NCBI GenBank assembly: GCA_009911195.1
Contig: QXWV01000111.1
Location: forward strand, 1-63,302
From: Lachnospiraceae bacterium
GTDB lineage: Bacteria > Bacillota > Clostridia > Lachnospirales > Lachnospiraceae
DNA length: 63,302 bases
Direction of reading: 5' to 3'
Made by a program: the position numbers and the translations under genes. Under the pieces are notes generated by a model. It was given only the letters and a program-made list of their open reading frames with translations. It did no database searches and was not told the origin of the DNA. This document shows, one piece after another, positions 1 to 9,945 of the stretch; within the stretch, counting starts at the first letter, position 1; each line of letters starts with the position of its first letter.

Positions 1-64
1 GCTCTCAAGCATTAGAATACCAAAATCAAATGGCTCTCAAGCGATAAAACAGTGGCTCCGAAGC
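1..64. repeat. Three imperfect copies of a 10-base motif
   Basis: GCTCTCAAGC occurs at 1-10 and again at 33-42, with a variant GCTCCGAAGC at 55-64. The copies lie immediately beyond the premature end of the truncated gene at 75-506. They may belong to whatever sequence replaced the rest of that gene, but the window edge prevents any delimitation. Confidence 0.35.
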
Positions 65-74
65 GCTAGAATAT

Positions 75-506
75 TCAATATGGAAGGAATACTACTTCCA
101 GCGTAGTTTTGATATCCTGCCCCACACTGTTCCCAATCCGGGTCAGCCCTTTTTGCAATGCCTTATATATTTCACTTGCATCGGCCATCCGCCCCTCTGA
201 TAGCCGGCTATAAGCCTGGTACACCAATTCGCAGTATTCCTCCAATATGCGGACGGTGATAAATCCTTCACCCTCCGCCTTTTCTATCATATTGCCCAGC
301 GCTATAGCCCCTTTTTGACAGTCCTCCAACAAGGTCTGCGCAGACATAATATCCCCCTGTTCGATTGCCTTACGGATTTCATCATGCACCGCTTCCATAA
401 GTTCTGCAAATTCTTCCGCCTGCTTTTTCTGTTCTGCCCTCATTCCAGCCCATTCCTTTTTTAATAGGATACTGCCCCTTTTTCCTGATTTCTTGCTCTG
501 TCCCAT
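75..506 (-). pseudogene. Truncated N-terminal remnant, possibly of a CDP-glycerol glycerophosphotransferase-like protein
   Basis: This 143-residue frame is Lys-rich at the N-terminus, then predicted all-helical (for example AEEFAELMEAVHDEIRKAI). It ends abruptly in LEVVFLPY. As I recall from Clostridial genomes, long proteins annotated as CDP-glycerol glycerophosphotransferases carry a similar helical N-terminus that runs on through VVFLPYKASMWDSLESVW. If so, this gene is cut exactly inside that motif and the catalytic part is lost. The replacement sequence is the short repeat block at 1-64. The ATG at 506 has no clear Shine-Dalgarno, which fits a decaying gene. The alternative is a genuine small hypothetical protein. 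The resemblance rests on memory of the family, not on a search. Confidence 0.4.
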
Positions 507-814
507 GTGACAAAATAAGGCATATTGGTCATCTCATAGTCTCTTATGGCACTCCTCCAACATTTTTACGAATGTATCCCCTTGCTTGGACTCATTGCCC
601 TAAGAAACAGATGATGCAGAGCCACTCTGCTTCGCTCCCAGGTACATCATGGCCTCCCATGTTCCCCAGGTCCTGGCATACCCAATGCGCGAAATTTTTC
701 GCCTTCTAATGCCGTTCTTTTTTTATATCAGGAGCATATTTTCCAGTCCGCAGATTTTCATCGGTAAAATCCCGGCTCATCACCGGCATTTATCTGAATC
801 AATGCTCTTATGAC
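507..814. other. Non-coding stretch downstream of the TnpB-like gene
   Basis: No convincing gene is present. On the minus strand this is the 3' flank of the TnpB-like gene, the place where TnpB-family omega-RNAs and their guides normally lie. A small hairpin is visible (GCGAAA/TTTCGC near 689-701). CCTGG-containing segments recur around 636-676. I could not define an omega-RNA scaffold or a guide boundary. Confidence 0.3.
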
Positions 815-2131
815 CTAATTCACCGTCTTCCCGGCCACCCCACGTATTAACACATTCCTCGCCGTATTCGTCTTTTCCTCTATGCAGCAGCCACAATGGG
901 GACAACTGAAATATCCATCCTCCCTTTTTCCGGTCAAACCGCATCCACTGCATTCATTGCTGATATTTTTCCCCAGAACTTGTATTAGCTCTACTGATTG
1001 TTCCCTGCATTTCTGCTCCAGGCGTTTCCGTATGTATCCCCTCTGCCACAATGTTATCCCGTGATTAATCTTTGTATTAAAACCCCCAGCCTGCGCGCAG
1101 GGCAGCTTTACAATATATACTCTCTGAGGCTTTTCTATCTGGAGGAAACGGTTCAGTTCATGGTTAATATAGCTATGCATCTGTTCCAGATACCGTTTCT
1201 TTTTTGCATAATATTTTTTCCTGCCTGAATTATCCGCACGGTTTTTGCTATAGCTTATCGCCTGGCTGCGCAGCCACTCGGCATATTTTGTTTGGTAATC
1301 GCCGAATTCCGCCCCATACTCATTCCCATCATTCGTTGTCAGCATTGTAAAGATTCCCATCGATACTCCAACCTCATTGACATAATCCTTGTGGATGTGT
1401 ACCGAAACATTCAGCGCTGCTTTAATCTCAATGCTGCTTTTCTCCGGATACAGTTTGATATAAAGCTGATTCCCATACCGGTTATTATCTGTCAGCGGTA
1501 CAAAAATCCGTTCTCTGCTCTGCTTCGTAGAAATATATATCCCATGATTCGCATAACGATAAGCACGTTCCGAAATGGAAAAGCCCAACGCCTGATGTGC
1601 ATGAAGCTTCACATGGTATTTTCTTACTTGCCTGCACAAATAGCGATGCAGTTTTCCCGTATCCACCTGTAGCGCAAGCTCATTTAATTTGGGCTGCATC
1701 TTTTCCGGCAGCCTGATTGGCTTCTGGTTTAATACAGCTTCAAAGGCATTGGGAATTTTTAATAAAAAACGGAGATAATGTTTTTCCTCTTCCGTAAATC
1801 CCCCATTCATGTTTATCAATTTTAAAATCCTTGATTTTGTTGCAGACCATTGGCCCTTAATGCTGCCAAGCGCATCAAAAACAGCAAGATAAAAATACAC
1901 GGAAGGCATTGATAATTCTTTCCGAAGCCCGCTGGCCGTCATTTCATTCTGAATAGTATAGCCAGGATAGAGTTTGGACAGGCCACCTACTTTGCCATAG
2001 CGTTCAAAAACATAGTTTTTTACTTTACGGTAATCCTCCGCAATCTCCCGGAGTTTTTCCATGTCTTCTGCCTGAATGAAGCCTTTGCTATATTGGCAGA
2101 CAGTCTTGCATATTGTTTCTGAGTTTTTCAT
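815..2131 (-). CDS. TnpB-like protein with degenerate RuvC active site (candidate RNA-guided repressor)
   Basis: A 438-residue IS605 OrfB/TnpB-family protein. The C-terminal zinc finger is intact (CSGCG followed by CPHCG, residues about 394-417), and the NTARNVL segment corresponds to the family's NAARNIL motif. The three acidic RuvC residues all appear replaced. Motif I reads VGVSMGIF where active enzymes have GIDLG. Motif II reads VYIVKLP where they have a VIEDL-like Glu. The final Asp before NAAxN is a Lys (EEKTNTARN). Nuclease-dead TnpB homologues (TldR) are known RNA-guided transcription repressors, so the protein may bind but not cut DNA. It lies downstream of sigF in the same orientation, with 129 bases between. 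No TnpA partner or transposon ends were identified. The ATG lacks a good ribosome binding site. Alternatively it is a decayed transposase. Confidence 0.7.
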   Translation of the reverse strand: MKNSETICKTVCQYSKGFIQAEDMEKLREIAEDYRKVKNYVFERYGKVGGLSKLYPGYTIQNEMTASGLRKELSMPSVYFYLAVFDALGSIKGQWSATKSRILKLINMNGGFTEEEKHYLRFLLKIPNAFEAVLNQKPIRLPEKMQPKLNELALQVDTGKLHRYLCRQVRKYHVKLHAHQALGFSISERAYRYANHGIYISTKQSRERIFVPLTDNNRYGNQLYIKLYPEKSSIEIKAALNVSVHIHKDYVNEVGVSMGIFTMLTTNDGNEYGAEFGDYQTKYAEWLRSQAISYSKNRADNSGRKKYYAKKKRYLEQMHSYINHELNRFLQIEKPQRVYIVKLPCAQAGGFNTKINHGITLWQRGYIRKRLEQKCREQSVELIQVLGKNISNECSGCGLTGKREDGYFSCPHCGCCIEEKTNTARNVLIRGVAGKTVN

Positions 2132-2260
2132 ATTGGATAATAACAGGGATTTCGCAGATTATCTTAATCTATGAAAAAATCCTATGGAGTCCAGAGCTTC
2201 TCGGCACATGATTCTCCACAGGATATTTTTTATCATTATTTACTTTCCTTCCCTTTCCCC

Positions 2261-2977
2261 CTACAGCAGCTTCTCCCTCATGCGCACCAATATTTTCTTC
2301 TCCATCCTGCTGACCTGAACCTGGCTAATCCCCAGGTTTTTAGCCACTTCTACCTGGGTTTTATCCTGGAAATACCGAAGCCTAATCAACAGCCGTTCCT
2401 CCTCTCCCAGTTCCCCGATAAGCTGTTCTAACAGCATATGGTTCAGAAGTTTTTCATTATCGTCCTTCTTCTCCGGCAGTTTATCTACCAAATAAATTTC
2501 ATTCCCGTCCGACTGATATACTGACTTATAAATAGATTCCACTTCCACATTTGCCTCCATCGCCATTACGATATCCTCTTTTCCTATCCCAGTGGACAAC
2601 GCGATTTCCTCCAGGGTTGCTTCCCTCCCCTTTTCATGGGAAATCCGCTGCGCCGCCTGCCTAATCTTCCATCCGTTTTCCTTAAGGGTCCGGCTCACTT
2701 TCACCATTCCATCATCCCGTAAAAAGCGTTTGATTTCCCCACTAATCATCGGAACCGCATAGGTGGAAAATTTCACATCATATGTCAGGTCGAACTTGTC
2801 AATGGCTTTCATCAACCCTATACTGCCTATTTGAAATAAATCTTCCGCATCATACCCCCTGCCTAAAAAGCGCTTCACAATGTGATGCACCAGCCCAAGG
2901 TTTTTCTCTATCAGTACCTCTCTCGCTTCCTTATCCCCAGCTTGTGAACGAGCAATCAGTACTGCAACTTCTTCCAT
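2261..2977 (-). CDS. sigF: RNA polymerase sporulation sigma factor sigma-F (SpoIIAC)
   Basis: A 238-residue sigma-70 family factor that directs forespore transcription after asymmetric division. Region 2 is clear around residues 25-80 (KNLGLVHHIVKRF, EDLFQIGSIGLMKAIDKFD, FSTYAVPMISGEIKRFLRDD). The C-terminal region 4 helix-turn-helix is TQVEVAKNLGISQVQVSRMEKKIL. Gene order (anti-anti-sigma, anti-sigma, sigma) identifies it as sigma-F rather than the close paralogue sigma-G. It sits about 100 bases after spoIIAB. The TnpB-like gene follows it, not another sporulation gene. Confidence 0.93.
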   Translation of the reverse strand: MEEVAVLIARSQAGDKEAREVLIEKNLGLVHHIVKRFLGRGYDAEDLFQIGSIGLMKAIDKFDLTYDVKFSTYAVPMISGEIKRFLRDDGMVKVSRTLKENGWKIRQAAQRISHEKGREATLEEIALSTGIGKEDIVMAMEANVEVESIYKSVYQSDGNEIYLVDKLPEKKDDNEKLLNHMLLEQLIGELGEEERLLIRLRYFQDKTQVEVAKNLGISQVQVSRMEKKILVRMREKLL

Positions 2978-3075
2978 ATTTTACCTCATTTTTGCACGGC
3001 TTTTTTGTACTCAAATTTATTTGAGTTTAGCAATTTTGTGGATGCCGCGCAGTCGTTTCTGCGCTTCTTTTCCCC

Positions 3076-3534
3076 TTACTCTTCATCCCCTATCCACGGG
3101 AGGCATCCTATCTTCTTTTTCATTATGACAGTAGTTCCTTCCCCCGGCACCGACAGGACTTCCAAATCATCCATGAACGCTTCCATAAAAGGGAATCCCA
3201 TACCGGAACGGTTTAATTCAGGTTTTGTGGTATAAAGAGGCTCCATCGCTTTTTCGATATCTTCTATCCCCTTCCCCTTGTCCATCACTTCCACATGCAG
3301 CACATCCTGCTCAATAATACACCTGATATTTACCTTGCCCTCATCCAAACCATCATATCCGTGGATAATTGCATTCGTCACTGCCTCCGACACCGCTGTT
3401 TTAATATCCGAAACCTCCTCCAGCGTAGGGTCAAGTTCAGAGACAAAAGCTGCCACTGCCACTCTGGCGAATGCTTCGTTCGCCGATATGGCATCAAACT
3501 CCATTTTCATTTCGTTTTTCATCCTATTAACCAT
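3076..3534 (-). CDS. spoIIAB: Anti-sigma-F factor / serine kinase SpoIIAB
   Basis: A 152-residue GHKL-fold ATPase that holds sigma-F inactive and phosphorylates SpoIIAA. The N box ([13 protein letters not shown], about residue 49-61), the G1 box (DKGKGIED) and the G2 box (SGMGFPFME) are all present. It lies 8 bases after spoIIAA, which indicates co-transcription. Two in-frame ATG codons four residues apart (MVNRM) follow an AAAGGG ribosome binding site, so the exact start is uncertain. Confidence 0.93.
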   Translation of the reverse strand: MVNRMKNEMKMEFDAISANEAFARVAVAAFVSELDPTLEEVSDIKTAVSEAVTNAIIHGYDGLDEGKVNIRCIIEQDVLHVEVMDKGKGIEDIEKAMEPLYTTKPELNRSGMGFPFMEAFMDDLEVLSVPGEGTTVIMKKKIGCLPWIGDEE

Positions 3535-3542
3535 GCCCTTTC

Positions 3543-3851
3543 CTAGTCCATAATTTCCATGATTTTATGTAGCCCCGAAATCATCAACAAATGCCTCACC
3601 CGGCTGTCCGCATTGATGGCAAACACTTTTCCGCCAAAGCACGAAATTTTTTTATACCGCCCCAAAATAATCCCTATCCCGGAGCTGTCCATAAACTTCG
3701 TATCTTCAAAATCAAAGACCACATTGTTGATTTGCTCCCCCATAATGAGCTTGTCCGCATTTTCGCTTATGTACGATGATTGATGATGGTCAATTTCTTC
3801 CGGCATCTTCACCATCAGATAGTTATCAATTACTTTAAAATTTTCAATCAT
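3543..3851 (-). CDS. spoIIAA: Anti-anti-sigma factor SpoIIAA
   Basis: A 102-residue STAS-domain protein. The phosphorylatable serine lies in the conserved DSSGIG motif (about residues 55-60). Its dephosphorylated form captures SpoIIAB and frees sigma-F in the forespore. It is the first gene of the spoIIAA-spoIIAB-sigF operon and has a good AGAAAGGAG ribosome binding site. Its leader holds the long palindrome at 3882-4118, leaving only about 30 bases between that element and the start codon. Confidence 0.93.
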   Translation of the reverse strand: MIENFKVIDNYLMVKMPEEIDHHQSSYISENADKLIMGEQINNVVFDFEDTKFMDSSGIGIILGRYKKISCFGGKVFAINADSRVRHLLMISGLHKIMEIMD

Positions 3852-3878
3852 GCGCTTCTCCTTTCTTTTAAAATTGCT

Positions 3879-4126
3879 TTTTAGGATTAGGGTGTCAAAA
3901 GCCTTGGCTGCGGAGTACGCCTGGCATATTGCGCAAAAAGAGTTCGTGCAACTGACTTTTGTGCGATGGCGGTGAGACTCATAAATCGTGGAAGCCTATG
4001 CTGAACACGATTTACGTTTTCAGAAGCTCAGCGGAATGCTCCGCACAATGGAAGGCGCACAACTTTTTGCGCAAATTGCCAGGCGCACTCCGCAGCCAGA
4101 GCTTTTGACACCCAAATCCTTTTAGG
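3879..4126. mobile_element. MITE-like long imperfect palindrome in the spoIIA leader
   Basis: Two arms of about 60 bases (about 3886-3950 and 4055-4119) are inverted copies of each other. Both ends carry GGGTGTCAAAAGC or its complement, then GGCTGCGGAGT and a block around TTGCGCAAAAAG. A smaller inner inverted repeat (AAATCGTG...CACGATTT, near 3982-4014) lies between them. TTTTAGG is found directly outside both ends (3879-3885 and 4120-4126), as a 7-bp target-site duplication would be. No protein is encoded. It lies between the terminator of the TPR gene and spoIIAA, so any promoter upstream of it would transcribe the whole hairpin into the spoIIA leader RNA. Confidence 0.6.
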
Positions 4127-4181
4127 TAATTGCCTATAAATGTAAACTTATTTAGTATGCCCAATATTTAAAACTTTATGC

Positions 4182-4213
4182 AAAAAGAGGACATATCACT
4201 ATGTCCTCTTTCG
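4182..4213 (-). terminator. Rho-independent terminator after the TPR gene
   Basis: The 12-bp arms AAAGAGGACATA (4184-4195) and TATGTCCTCTTT (4200-4211) flank a four-base loop. On the minus strand the stem is followed by a run of T. It ends the valS-folC-69aa-TPR transcript and separates it from spoIIA. Confidence 0.85.
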
Positions 4214-4262
4214 TATTTGCCATCCATTTATTCTATTATTTCAAGGGATTTCAAATAGAATA

Positions 4263-5681
4263 CTAATTCCCCCCGTTATTCATCTGAGCCAGATACCCCT
4301 GGGAGTTGCTCGCTTTCAGAGTACCGGGGAACAGTTCGATAACCTGGTCATAAGCTTCCCTGGCTTTTTCCAAATTCCCGGTCTCCCTATAGCTATTGGC
4401 CAGATAGAAAAGCGCATCCCCGTTTGTCTCATCATATTGGTACGCTTTCGCAAGGTTGGGGATTGCTTCCGCATATTCGCCCTGCCGATAAGACTGGTAG
4501 CCTGCATCATAAGCGGTTTTGGCCAATTCCGGTCCTATCAGGCCGGTAAGGGTATTATGCAAAGCCACAAATTCCTCGGATGCAGCATCGCCCAGTTCTT
4601 CCAAATCTATCTCATCTAAATATTCCGATACGCCGATAACATTATCCTGCCCGGCCAGATAGGCGTTCGCCGCCGCAATCAACTTGTCGGAAGACTCTAT
4701 CGCACCGTCTGTTCCCACATAGTCTTCCATCTGTGCCTGCAGATTGTTTTTCTCATCCTCAAGGCCTTTAATCCGCTGCTCCATTTCATCTATCGTAGCC
4801 GTTTTTGCATCCAACTGCTCGCTGACTGTGCGCACTTCATCGTCGCTCACCGCTTTTGCTGCCTGTATCCTGGCCGGCAGGATTAAAAAGCAGGCTGCTG
4901 CCAGGCCGATAGCAATGCCAATCCCCATATTGACAAAGACCGACATCCCTTTTTTCTCTTTCACATTCACAGGCTGGATAATCATTTCATTGCCGCTCTG
5001 GTATTTAATCACATCGCCGGTGGACTGTACTTTTTTCTTGCCGGAAACCTTGCTGCCTTCTTCCGGGGTAATCATCCTCTCCACTTCCTTTAAATAACGC
5101 CTGGTAGTGGTATTATTAGAATCTATCCGCCCACATTTATACAGCTCTTTGCGCGCCCTCTCCCATTCGCCCGCTTCGATATACAGCAGAGCCAACAACT
5201 GATGCGCACGCACAAACTTGGGATTCAGGGAAAGCACTTTTTTTAACTGTATCACGGCCAGGTCCTGGCTGCTCTGTCGGCAGTAAAGCAATGCCTGATT
5301 GTACTTTTTGATAGTCTGGTTAATGGATTCCAGCCGGGAAGGGTTGGTCTGTATCATATCGATATAAATATCCGCTATGTTCTTTTTTGGGCGCAGATTT
5401 TTACTGATAACCCATTCGCTAAGGGCTGCAACCACTTCTCCCATTTCAAAATATACCAGCCCTAAAAGGTTTCTGGCCTTAATATTATTTTTATTCAATT
5501 TTAAACTCTGCCGCAGGCTATTTATCGCGCCCGTCAAATCCCGAATCTGAGCCTTTTCCAGCCCATCATTATAAAAACGGTTGGATAAAAACATGACTTT
5601 TTTGTAGAGCCCTACTTCTGCCCCGCAGGCTGTACAAAAATCATGCTCTGACAAACGGCATCCACAATTATAACATAACAT
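4263..5681 (-). CDS. Zinc-ribbon, TPR-repeat membrane protein
   Basis: A 472-residue protein with four parts. An N-terminal zinc ribbon (MLCYNCGCRL and CTACG) comes first. TPR units follow, covering roughly residues 35-190. A single membrane helix is at about 250-275 (MGIGIAIGLAAACFLIL). It is followed by an extracytoplasmic coiled coil (SEQLDAKTATIDEMEQRIKGLEDE, broken here only by the residue limit of description) and C-terminal TPRs. I chose the start at MLCYNC because a GAGGTGACGG ribosome binding site precedes it. The longer frame upstream overlaps the previous gene. It is probably a scaffold protein. The function is unknown, and its linkage to folC gives no clear hint. Confidence 0.7.
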   Translation of the reverse strand: MLCYNCGCRLSEHDFCTACGAEVGLYKKVMFLSNRFYNDGLEKAQIRDLTGAINSLRQSLKLNKNNIKARNLLGLVYFEMGEVVAALSEWVISKNLRPKKNIADIYIDMIQTNPSRLESINQTIKKYNQALLYCRQSSQDLAVIQLKKVLSLNPKFVRAHQLLALLYIEAGEWERARKELYKCGRIDSNNTTTRRYLKEVERMITPEEGSKVSGKKKVQSTGDVIKYQSGNEMIIQPVNVKEKKGMSVFVNMGIGIAIGLAAACFLILPARIQAAKAVSDDEVRTVSEQLDAKTATIDEMEQRIKGLEDEKNNLQAQMEDYVGTDGAIESSDKLIAAANAYLAGQDNVIGVSEYLDEIDLEELGDAASEEFVALHNTLTGLIGPELAKTAYDAGYQSYRQGEYAEAIPNLAKAYQYDETNGDALFYLANSYRETGNLEKAREAYDQVIELFPGTLKASNSQGYLAQMNNGGN

Positions 5682-5691
5682 GCCGTCACCT

Positions 5692-5901
5692 CTATTCTTC
5701 AAAAGAACCGTTTTCTTCACGGCCCTGCAGTTCATCGTTCCTTATGGGGCGTTCACTGAATGCCGTCTGCCCCGCATCCTTAATCATACTTACCAATATA
5801 TCTGCCATATCTGTTAAATCCTGATTATAAATCGCTTCTTCCGCATCTTCCACTTCCAGACTAGGATGGAATTTCTTCAATTCCTCTTCAAAATTAATCA
5901 T
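5692..5901 (-). CDS. Small acidic conserved hypothetical protein (69 aa)
   Basis: Starts MINFEEELKKFHPSLEVEDAE and is strongly acidic, with no membrane segment or cysteine. The GAGGAGGAAATCGG ribosome binding site overlaps the end of folC, and the two frames overlap by 8 bases, so it is translated from the folC transcript. The TPR gene starts 11 bases after its end. I do not recognise a domain. The tight packing between two conserved genes argues that it is real. Confidence 0.6.
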   Translation of the reverse strand: MINFEEELKKFHPSLEVEDAEEAIYNQDLTDMADILVSMIKDAGQTAFSERPIRNDELQGREENGSFEE

Positions 5902-7207
5902 CCGATTTCCTCCTCAACCATGCTTTCACCTCACCTACAAGATAAAGCGAACCGGCAATATATATGAAATCCTCTTCCCTTTTCCTTGACAGTAAATCAT
6001 AAAGCGCCTCAATTACATCCACTGCAAAACGGCAGCTCATCCCTTCAAAATGGCCAGCCAGCCTTTCTGGCTCTATTCCCCTTATATCATGAATCCCTAC
6101 GGCTACAGCCTCCATAAACAGGCCGCTGCCCTTCAGTATATCTATCATTCCCTCATAATCTTTATCCCCTACCGCAGAAAACAGCAAATATCTCTTGCCT
6201 CTACAGCCGTCAGCCTCCACTGACCGGATAAATGCGCGGATGCCATCTTCATTATGCGCTCCGTCCACGTACACCCCGGGAAGAACCTCTTCCATCCTTC
6301 CTTCCCAGAAGGCTTCTTCCAAAGCTTCCTCTATCTGCTCCCGCCCTATGCCCCTTCCATCCGGCAACTGTTCTATACAGCGGATTGCTATCGCAGCATT
6401 TTCTGCCTGATAAAGGGCAACGGTATCCAGTTTCAGCCTAATATAACCATAATACAGAGAATACATGAAAAAATCAATGCCTTTATTTGTTAATTTATTG
6501 TAAAAGTACTCGTCCGATTTTACTCCAACCGCTTTATTTCCAAGGATTTCCGCCCTTTTTTGTATTACTTCGGATGCTTCCTTTCTTTTATCGCAAAAAA
6601 TGACGGGAATCCCCGGCTTAAGAATCCCCGCTTTTTCCCCGGCAATCTCCTCTATCGTATTCCCAAGATATTTCATGTGGTCATAGCCAATGGAAGTAAT
6701 CACGGTCAGCTCCGGCTTTTGTACTGCGTTGGTGGCATCCAGCTTCCCACCCAAGCCTGTTTCCAATATAATATATTCTACCCTTTCTTCCCGGAAAATA
6801 ACCATTCCCATGAGAAACAAAAGCTCGAAAAAAGTAGGATGATATTTTGGATTCCCCGATATCTTCCTCATTTCTTCCAGCCTTTCCATCACCGTAAGGA
6901 ATCCCTGTAAAAACATTTCTTTTGTAATCAAAGCCTGCCCTATCCGGAATCGTTCCCTCATTTCCACCAAATGAGGCGAAGTAAACAGCCCTGTGCAATA
7001 GCCTGCTTTCGTCAGAATAGAACACAAGTAGGCACAAACGGAACCTTTCCCGTTTGTGCCTGCCACATGGATAATTTTCTTGCCTTTTTCCGGAGAGCCC
7101 AATATTTCCAAAAACAGCTTTGTATCGTCCAAGCCATTCTTTTGGGTAAATTTAGGCATCTCCGAAATATATTGCTCCGCCTTTTCATAGGTATCCGCTA
7201 ATGTCAT
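5894..7207 (-). CDS. folC: Folylpolyglutamate synthase / dihydrofolate synthase
   Basis: A 437-residue Mur-ligase-family enzyme that adds glutamate to dihydropteroate and to folates. The ATP-binding P-loop HVAGTNGKGSVCAYL is near residue 47-61. The family hallmarks TSPHLVEMRERF and ETGLGGKLDATN follow, and the C-terminal half carries DGAHNEDG. I chose the ATG at 7207, which follows an AAAGGG site in the 3' end of valS. Only a few bases separate it from valS, so the two are co-transcribed. Confidence 0.93.
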   Translation of the reverse strand: MTLADTYEKAEQYISEMPKFTQKNGLDDTKLFLEILGSPEKGKKIIHVAGTNGKGSVCAYLCSILTKAGYCTGLFTSPHLVEMRERFRIGQALITKEMFLQGFLTVMERLEEMRKISGNPKYHPTFFELLFLMGMVIFREERVEYIILETGLGGKLDATNAVQKPELTVITSIGYDHMKYLGNTIEEIAGEKAGILKPGIPVIFCDKRKEASEVIQKRAEILGNKAVGVKSDEYFYNKLTNKGIDFFMYSLYYGYIRLKLDTVALYQAENAAIAIRCIEQLPDGRGIGREQIEEALEEAFWEGRMEEVLPGVYVDGAHNEDGIRAFIRSVEADGCRGKRYLLFSAVGDKDYEGMIDILKGSGLFMEAVAVGIHDIRGIEPERLAGHFEGMSCRFAVDVIEALYDLLSRKREEDFIYIAGSLYLVGEVKAWLRRKSDD

Positions 7208-7210
7208 CAA

Positions 7211-9877
7211 TTATATCCCTTTCAGTTGTTTCAGCCGGAGCTGTACCTGTTCCATCATCTGCGTATATTTTTGCAGCTTTTCTTTTTCTTCCAATATTTT
7301 AGCTTCCGGCGCTTTGGACAGAAACCTCTCGTTATTTAACATTCCGTTCACCCGTGCCAGTTCCCCTTGCAGACGCTTCTCCTCTTTTTCCAGACGGCCG
7401 ATTTCCTGGGCAATATCCACCAGTTCCGCAAAAGGGATGTATAATGTTGCCCCCGGAATCACTACGGACACCGCATCGCTTTCAATCCCCTGCTTGTCTT
7501 TTTGAATCACTACTTCGGAAGCATAGGCCAGGGATGCAAAGAAAAGTTCCCCTTCTGTAAATGCTTCCAGGATTCCCTCATTCCCGCTCACCACATAAAC
7601 CTTCGCTTTACGGCTGGGCGCCACCTGCATCTGCGTCCTTACATTGCGGATTCCCCGCACCGCCTCTTTTATCGTTTCGATGTCTTTTTCCTCTTTCGTA
7701 AAATTCCATTCTTCCCGGTACTTGGGCCATGGGGAAATCATAATGGATTCTTCCTCCGGCTGCAGGGAACAGAAAATTTCCTCCGTAACAAAAGGCATAT
7801 AGGGATGCAGCAGTTTAAGCGCCTGGCTCAATACTGTCTTTAATGTCCAAAGGGCTGCATTTTGGCTTATCCCGTCATCTGAATTATAAAGCCTGGGCTT
7901 CACCATCTCGATGTACCAATCACAGAACTCATCCCAGATAAAGTCATATACCTTCTGTACTGCGATTCCCAGTTCGTAATGCTCCATATTATCAGTAGCT
8001 TCTTTTATCAGATTATTTAATTTGGATAAAATCCACCTGTCCACCGGCTCCAATTGCCCTATTGTTGCCGGTTCCTGGCTTTTTTCTTCCATATTCATCA
8101 TAATGAAGCGGGAAGCATTCCATACTTTATTGGCAAAATTCCTGCTCGCCTCCACCCTTTCATAGTAAAAGCGCATGTCATTGCCTGGCGCATTTCCTGT
8201 AATCAAAGTCAGCCTTAAAGCATCCGCCCCGTATTTATCAATAATCTCTAACGGGTCTATGCCGTTGCCCAACGATTTACTCATTTTCCGCCCCTGGGAA
8301 TCCCTAATCAAGCCATGGAACAGCACCGTATGGAAGGGTTTTTTGCCCATCTGCTCAAATCCTGAAAAAATCATACGGATAACCCAGAAGAAAATAATAT
8401 CATAGCCCGTTACCAGCACGTCTGTAGGATAAAAATAATCCAGCTCTTCCGTTTTCTCTGGCCACCCCAGCGTGGAAAAAGGCCATAGCGCGGAGGAGAA
8501 CCAGGTGTCCAGAGTATCCGGGTCCTGGGTAAAATGTTCACAGCCGCATTTCGGGCATGTGCCCGGCATTTCCTTCGCCACCACAATTTCCCCGCATTTA
8601 TCACAATAATAGGCCGGAATCCGATGCCCCCACCAAAGCTGGCGGCTGATGCACCAATCACGGATATTGTCCGTCCAGTTAAAGTATATCTTTTCCATCC
8701 TTTCAGGAACAAGCTTGATTTCCCCATCCTTTACCGCTTTTACTGCCGGTTTGATGAGTTCATCCATTTTTACAAACCATTGCTTTTTAATCAACGGTTC
8801 GATAGTTGTCTTACATCGGTCATGGGTTCCTACGTTGTGTGAATAGTCTTCTATCTTCACCAGCAGCCCCATTCCTTCCAATTCCTTTACAATAGCTTTC
8901 CGGGCTTCATAACGGTCCATCCCCTGGAACTTTCCGCCATTAGAATTAATCGTAGCATCGTCATTCATAATGTTGATTTCCGGCAGATTATGCCTTTTGC
9001 CCACCTCAAAGTCATTGGGGTCATGGGCCGGGGTAATCTTCACTACGCCGGTGCCGAATTCCATATCCACATAAGAGTCCGCCACAATGGGAATCTCACG
9101 GTTAATAAGGGGAAGCTGTACTTTCCTTCCAATCAGGTGCTTATATCTGTCATCTTCCGGATTTACCGCCACTGCCGTATCGCCAAGCATAGTTTCCGGA
9201 CGGGTGGTAGCAAATTCCAGGAACTCCGTATCGCTGGGCTGCCCGTTTTCCTCCAGCAAAGGATATTTGATATGCCAGAAATGGCCTGCCTGCTCTTCAT
9301 ATTCCACCTCCGCATCAGAAATGGACGTGTTACATACCGGACACCAGTTAATAATCCTGCTGCCTTTATAAATCCAGCCTTTTTCATGCATCTTGCAGAA
9401 TACTTCCGTCACCGCCTGATTACAGCCATCATCCATTGTAAAGCGTTCCCGGTCCCAGTCGCAGGAAGAACCCAGCTTTTTCAACTGCCCGATAATCCTT
9501 CCGCCATACTCTTTCTTCCACTCCCAGGCCCGCTCTAAGAAGCCTTCCCTTCCCAGGTCCTCTTTATCGATGCCTTCTTCCCTCAGCTTTTCGATAATCT
9601 TAACCTCCGTGGCAATGGAAGCGTGGTCTGTTCCCGGCTGCCAGAGGGCATTATACCCCTGCATCCTCTTGAATCGGATAAGGATATCCTGCATCGTATC
9701 ATCCAACGCATGTCCCATATGAAGCTGCCCGGTGATATTTGGAGGCGGAATTACTATTGTGAAAGGCTTTTTGCTCCTGTCCACCTCGGCATGAAAATAT
9801 TTCTTTTCCAGCCACTTCTCATAAATCTTGTCTTCAATCCCTTTTGGGTCATACGTTTTTGCTAACTCTTTTGCCAT
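7211..9877 (-). CDS. valS: Valyl-tRNA synthetase
   Basis: An 888-residue class Ia synthetase. The HIGH-type motif [16 protein letters not shown] is near the N-terminus and [14 protein letters not shown] is in the C-terminal half of the catalytic core. In between lies the CP1 editing region, with [15 protein letters not shown]. The C-terminal coiled-coil arm (about the last 70 residues) is typical of ValRS. The start [11 protein letters not shown] at 9877 has an AAAAGGAG ribosome binding site. The in-frame extension upstream runs into the T-box leader and is not coding. Expression is controlled by that leader. Confidence 0.96.
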   Translation of the reverse strand: MAKELAKTYDPKGIEDKIYEKWLEKKYFHAEVDRSKKPFTIVIPPPNITGQLHMGHALDDTMQDILIRFKRMQGYNALWQPGTDHASIATEVKIIEKLREEGIDKEDLGREGFLERAWEWKKEYGGRIIGQLKKLGSSCDWDRERFTMDDGCNQAVTEVFCKMHEKGWIYKGSRIINWCPVCNTSISDAEVEYEEQAGHFWHIKYPLLEENGQPSDTEFLEFATTRPETMLGDTAVAVNPEDDRYKHLIGRKVQLPLINREIPIVADSYVDMEFGTGVVKITPAHDPNDFEVGKRHNLPEINIMNDDATINSNGGKFQGMDRYEARKAIVKELEGMGLLVKIEDYSHNVGTHDRCKTTIEPLIKKQWFVKMDELIKPAVKAVKDGEIKLVPERMEKIYFNWTDNIRDWCISRQLWWGHRIPAYYCDKCGEIVVAKEMPGTCPKCGCEHFTQDPDTLDTWFSSALWPFSTLGWPEKTEELDYFYPTDVLVTGYDIIFFWVIRMIFSGFEQMGKKPFHTVLFHGLIRDSQGRKMSKSLGNGIDPLEIIDKYGADALRLTLITGNAPGNDMRFYYERVEASRNFANKVWNASRFIMMNMEEKSQEPATIGQLEPVDRWILSKLNNLIKEATDNMEHYELGIAVQKVYDFIWDEFCDWYIEMVKPRLYNSDDGISQNAALWTLKTVLSQALKLLHPYMPFVTEEIFCSLQPEEESIMISPWPKYREEWNFTKEEKDIETIKEAVRGIRNVRTQMQVAPSRKAKVYVVSGNEGILEAFTEGELFFASLAYASEVVIQKDKQGIESDAVSVVIPGATLYIPFAELVDIAQEIGRLEKEEKRLQGELARVNGMLNNERFLSKAPEAKILEEKEKLQKYTQMMEQVQLRLKQLKGI

Positions 9878-9945
9878 GTGCTGTTTCTCCTTTTCTGAAT
9901 TACAAATTAGGGTTGACCGCAGGTGGTTTTTAACACCCGTGTGCA

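Noticed and set aside
815-2131. Calling the TnpB-like gene an active IS605 transposon
   Set aside because: No TnpA partner, no defined ends, and the nuclease residues look substituted.
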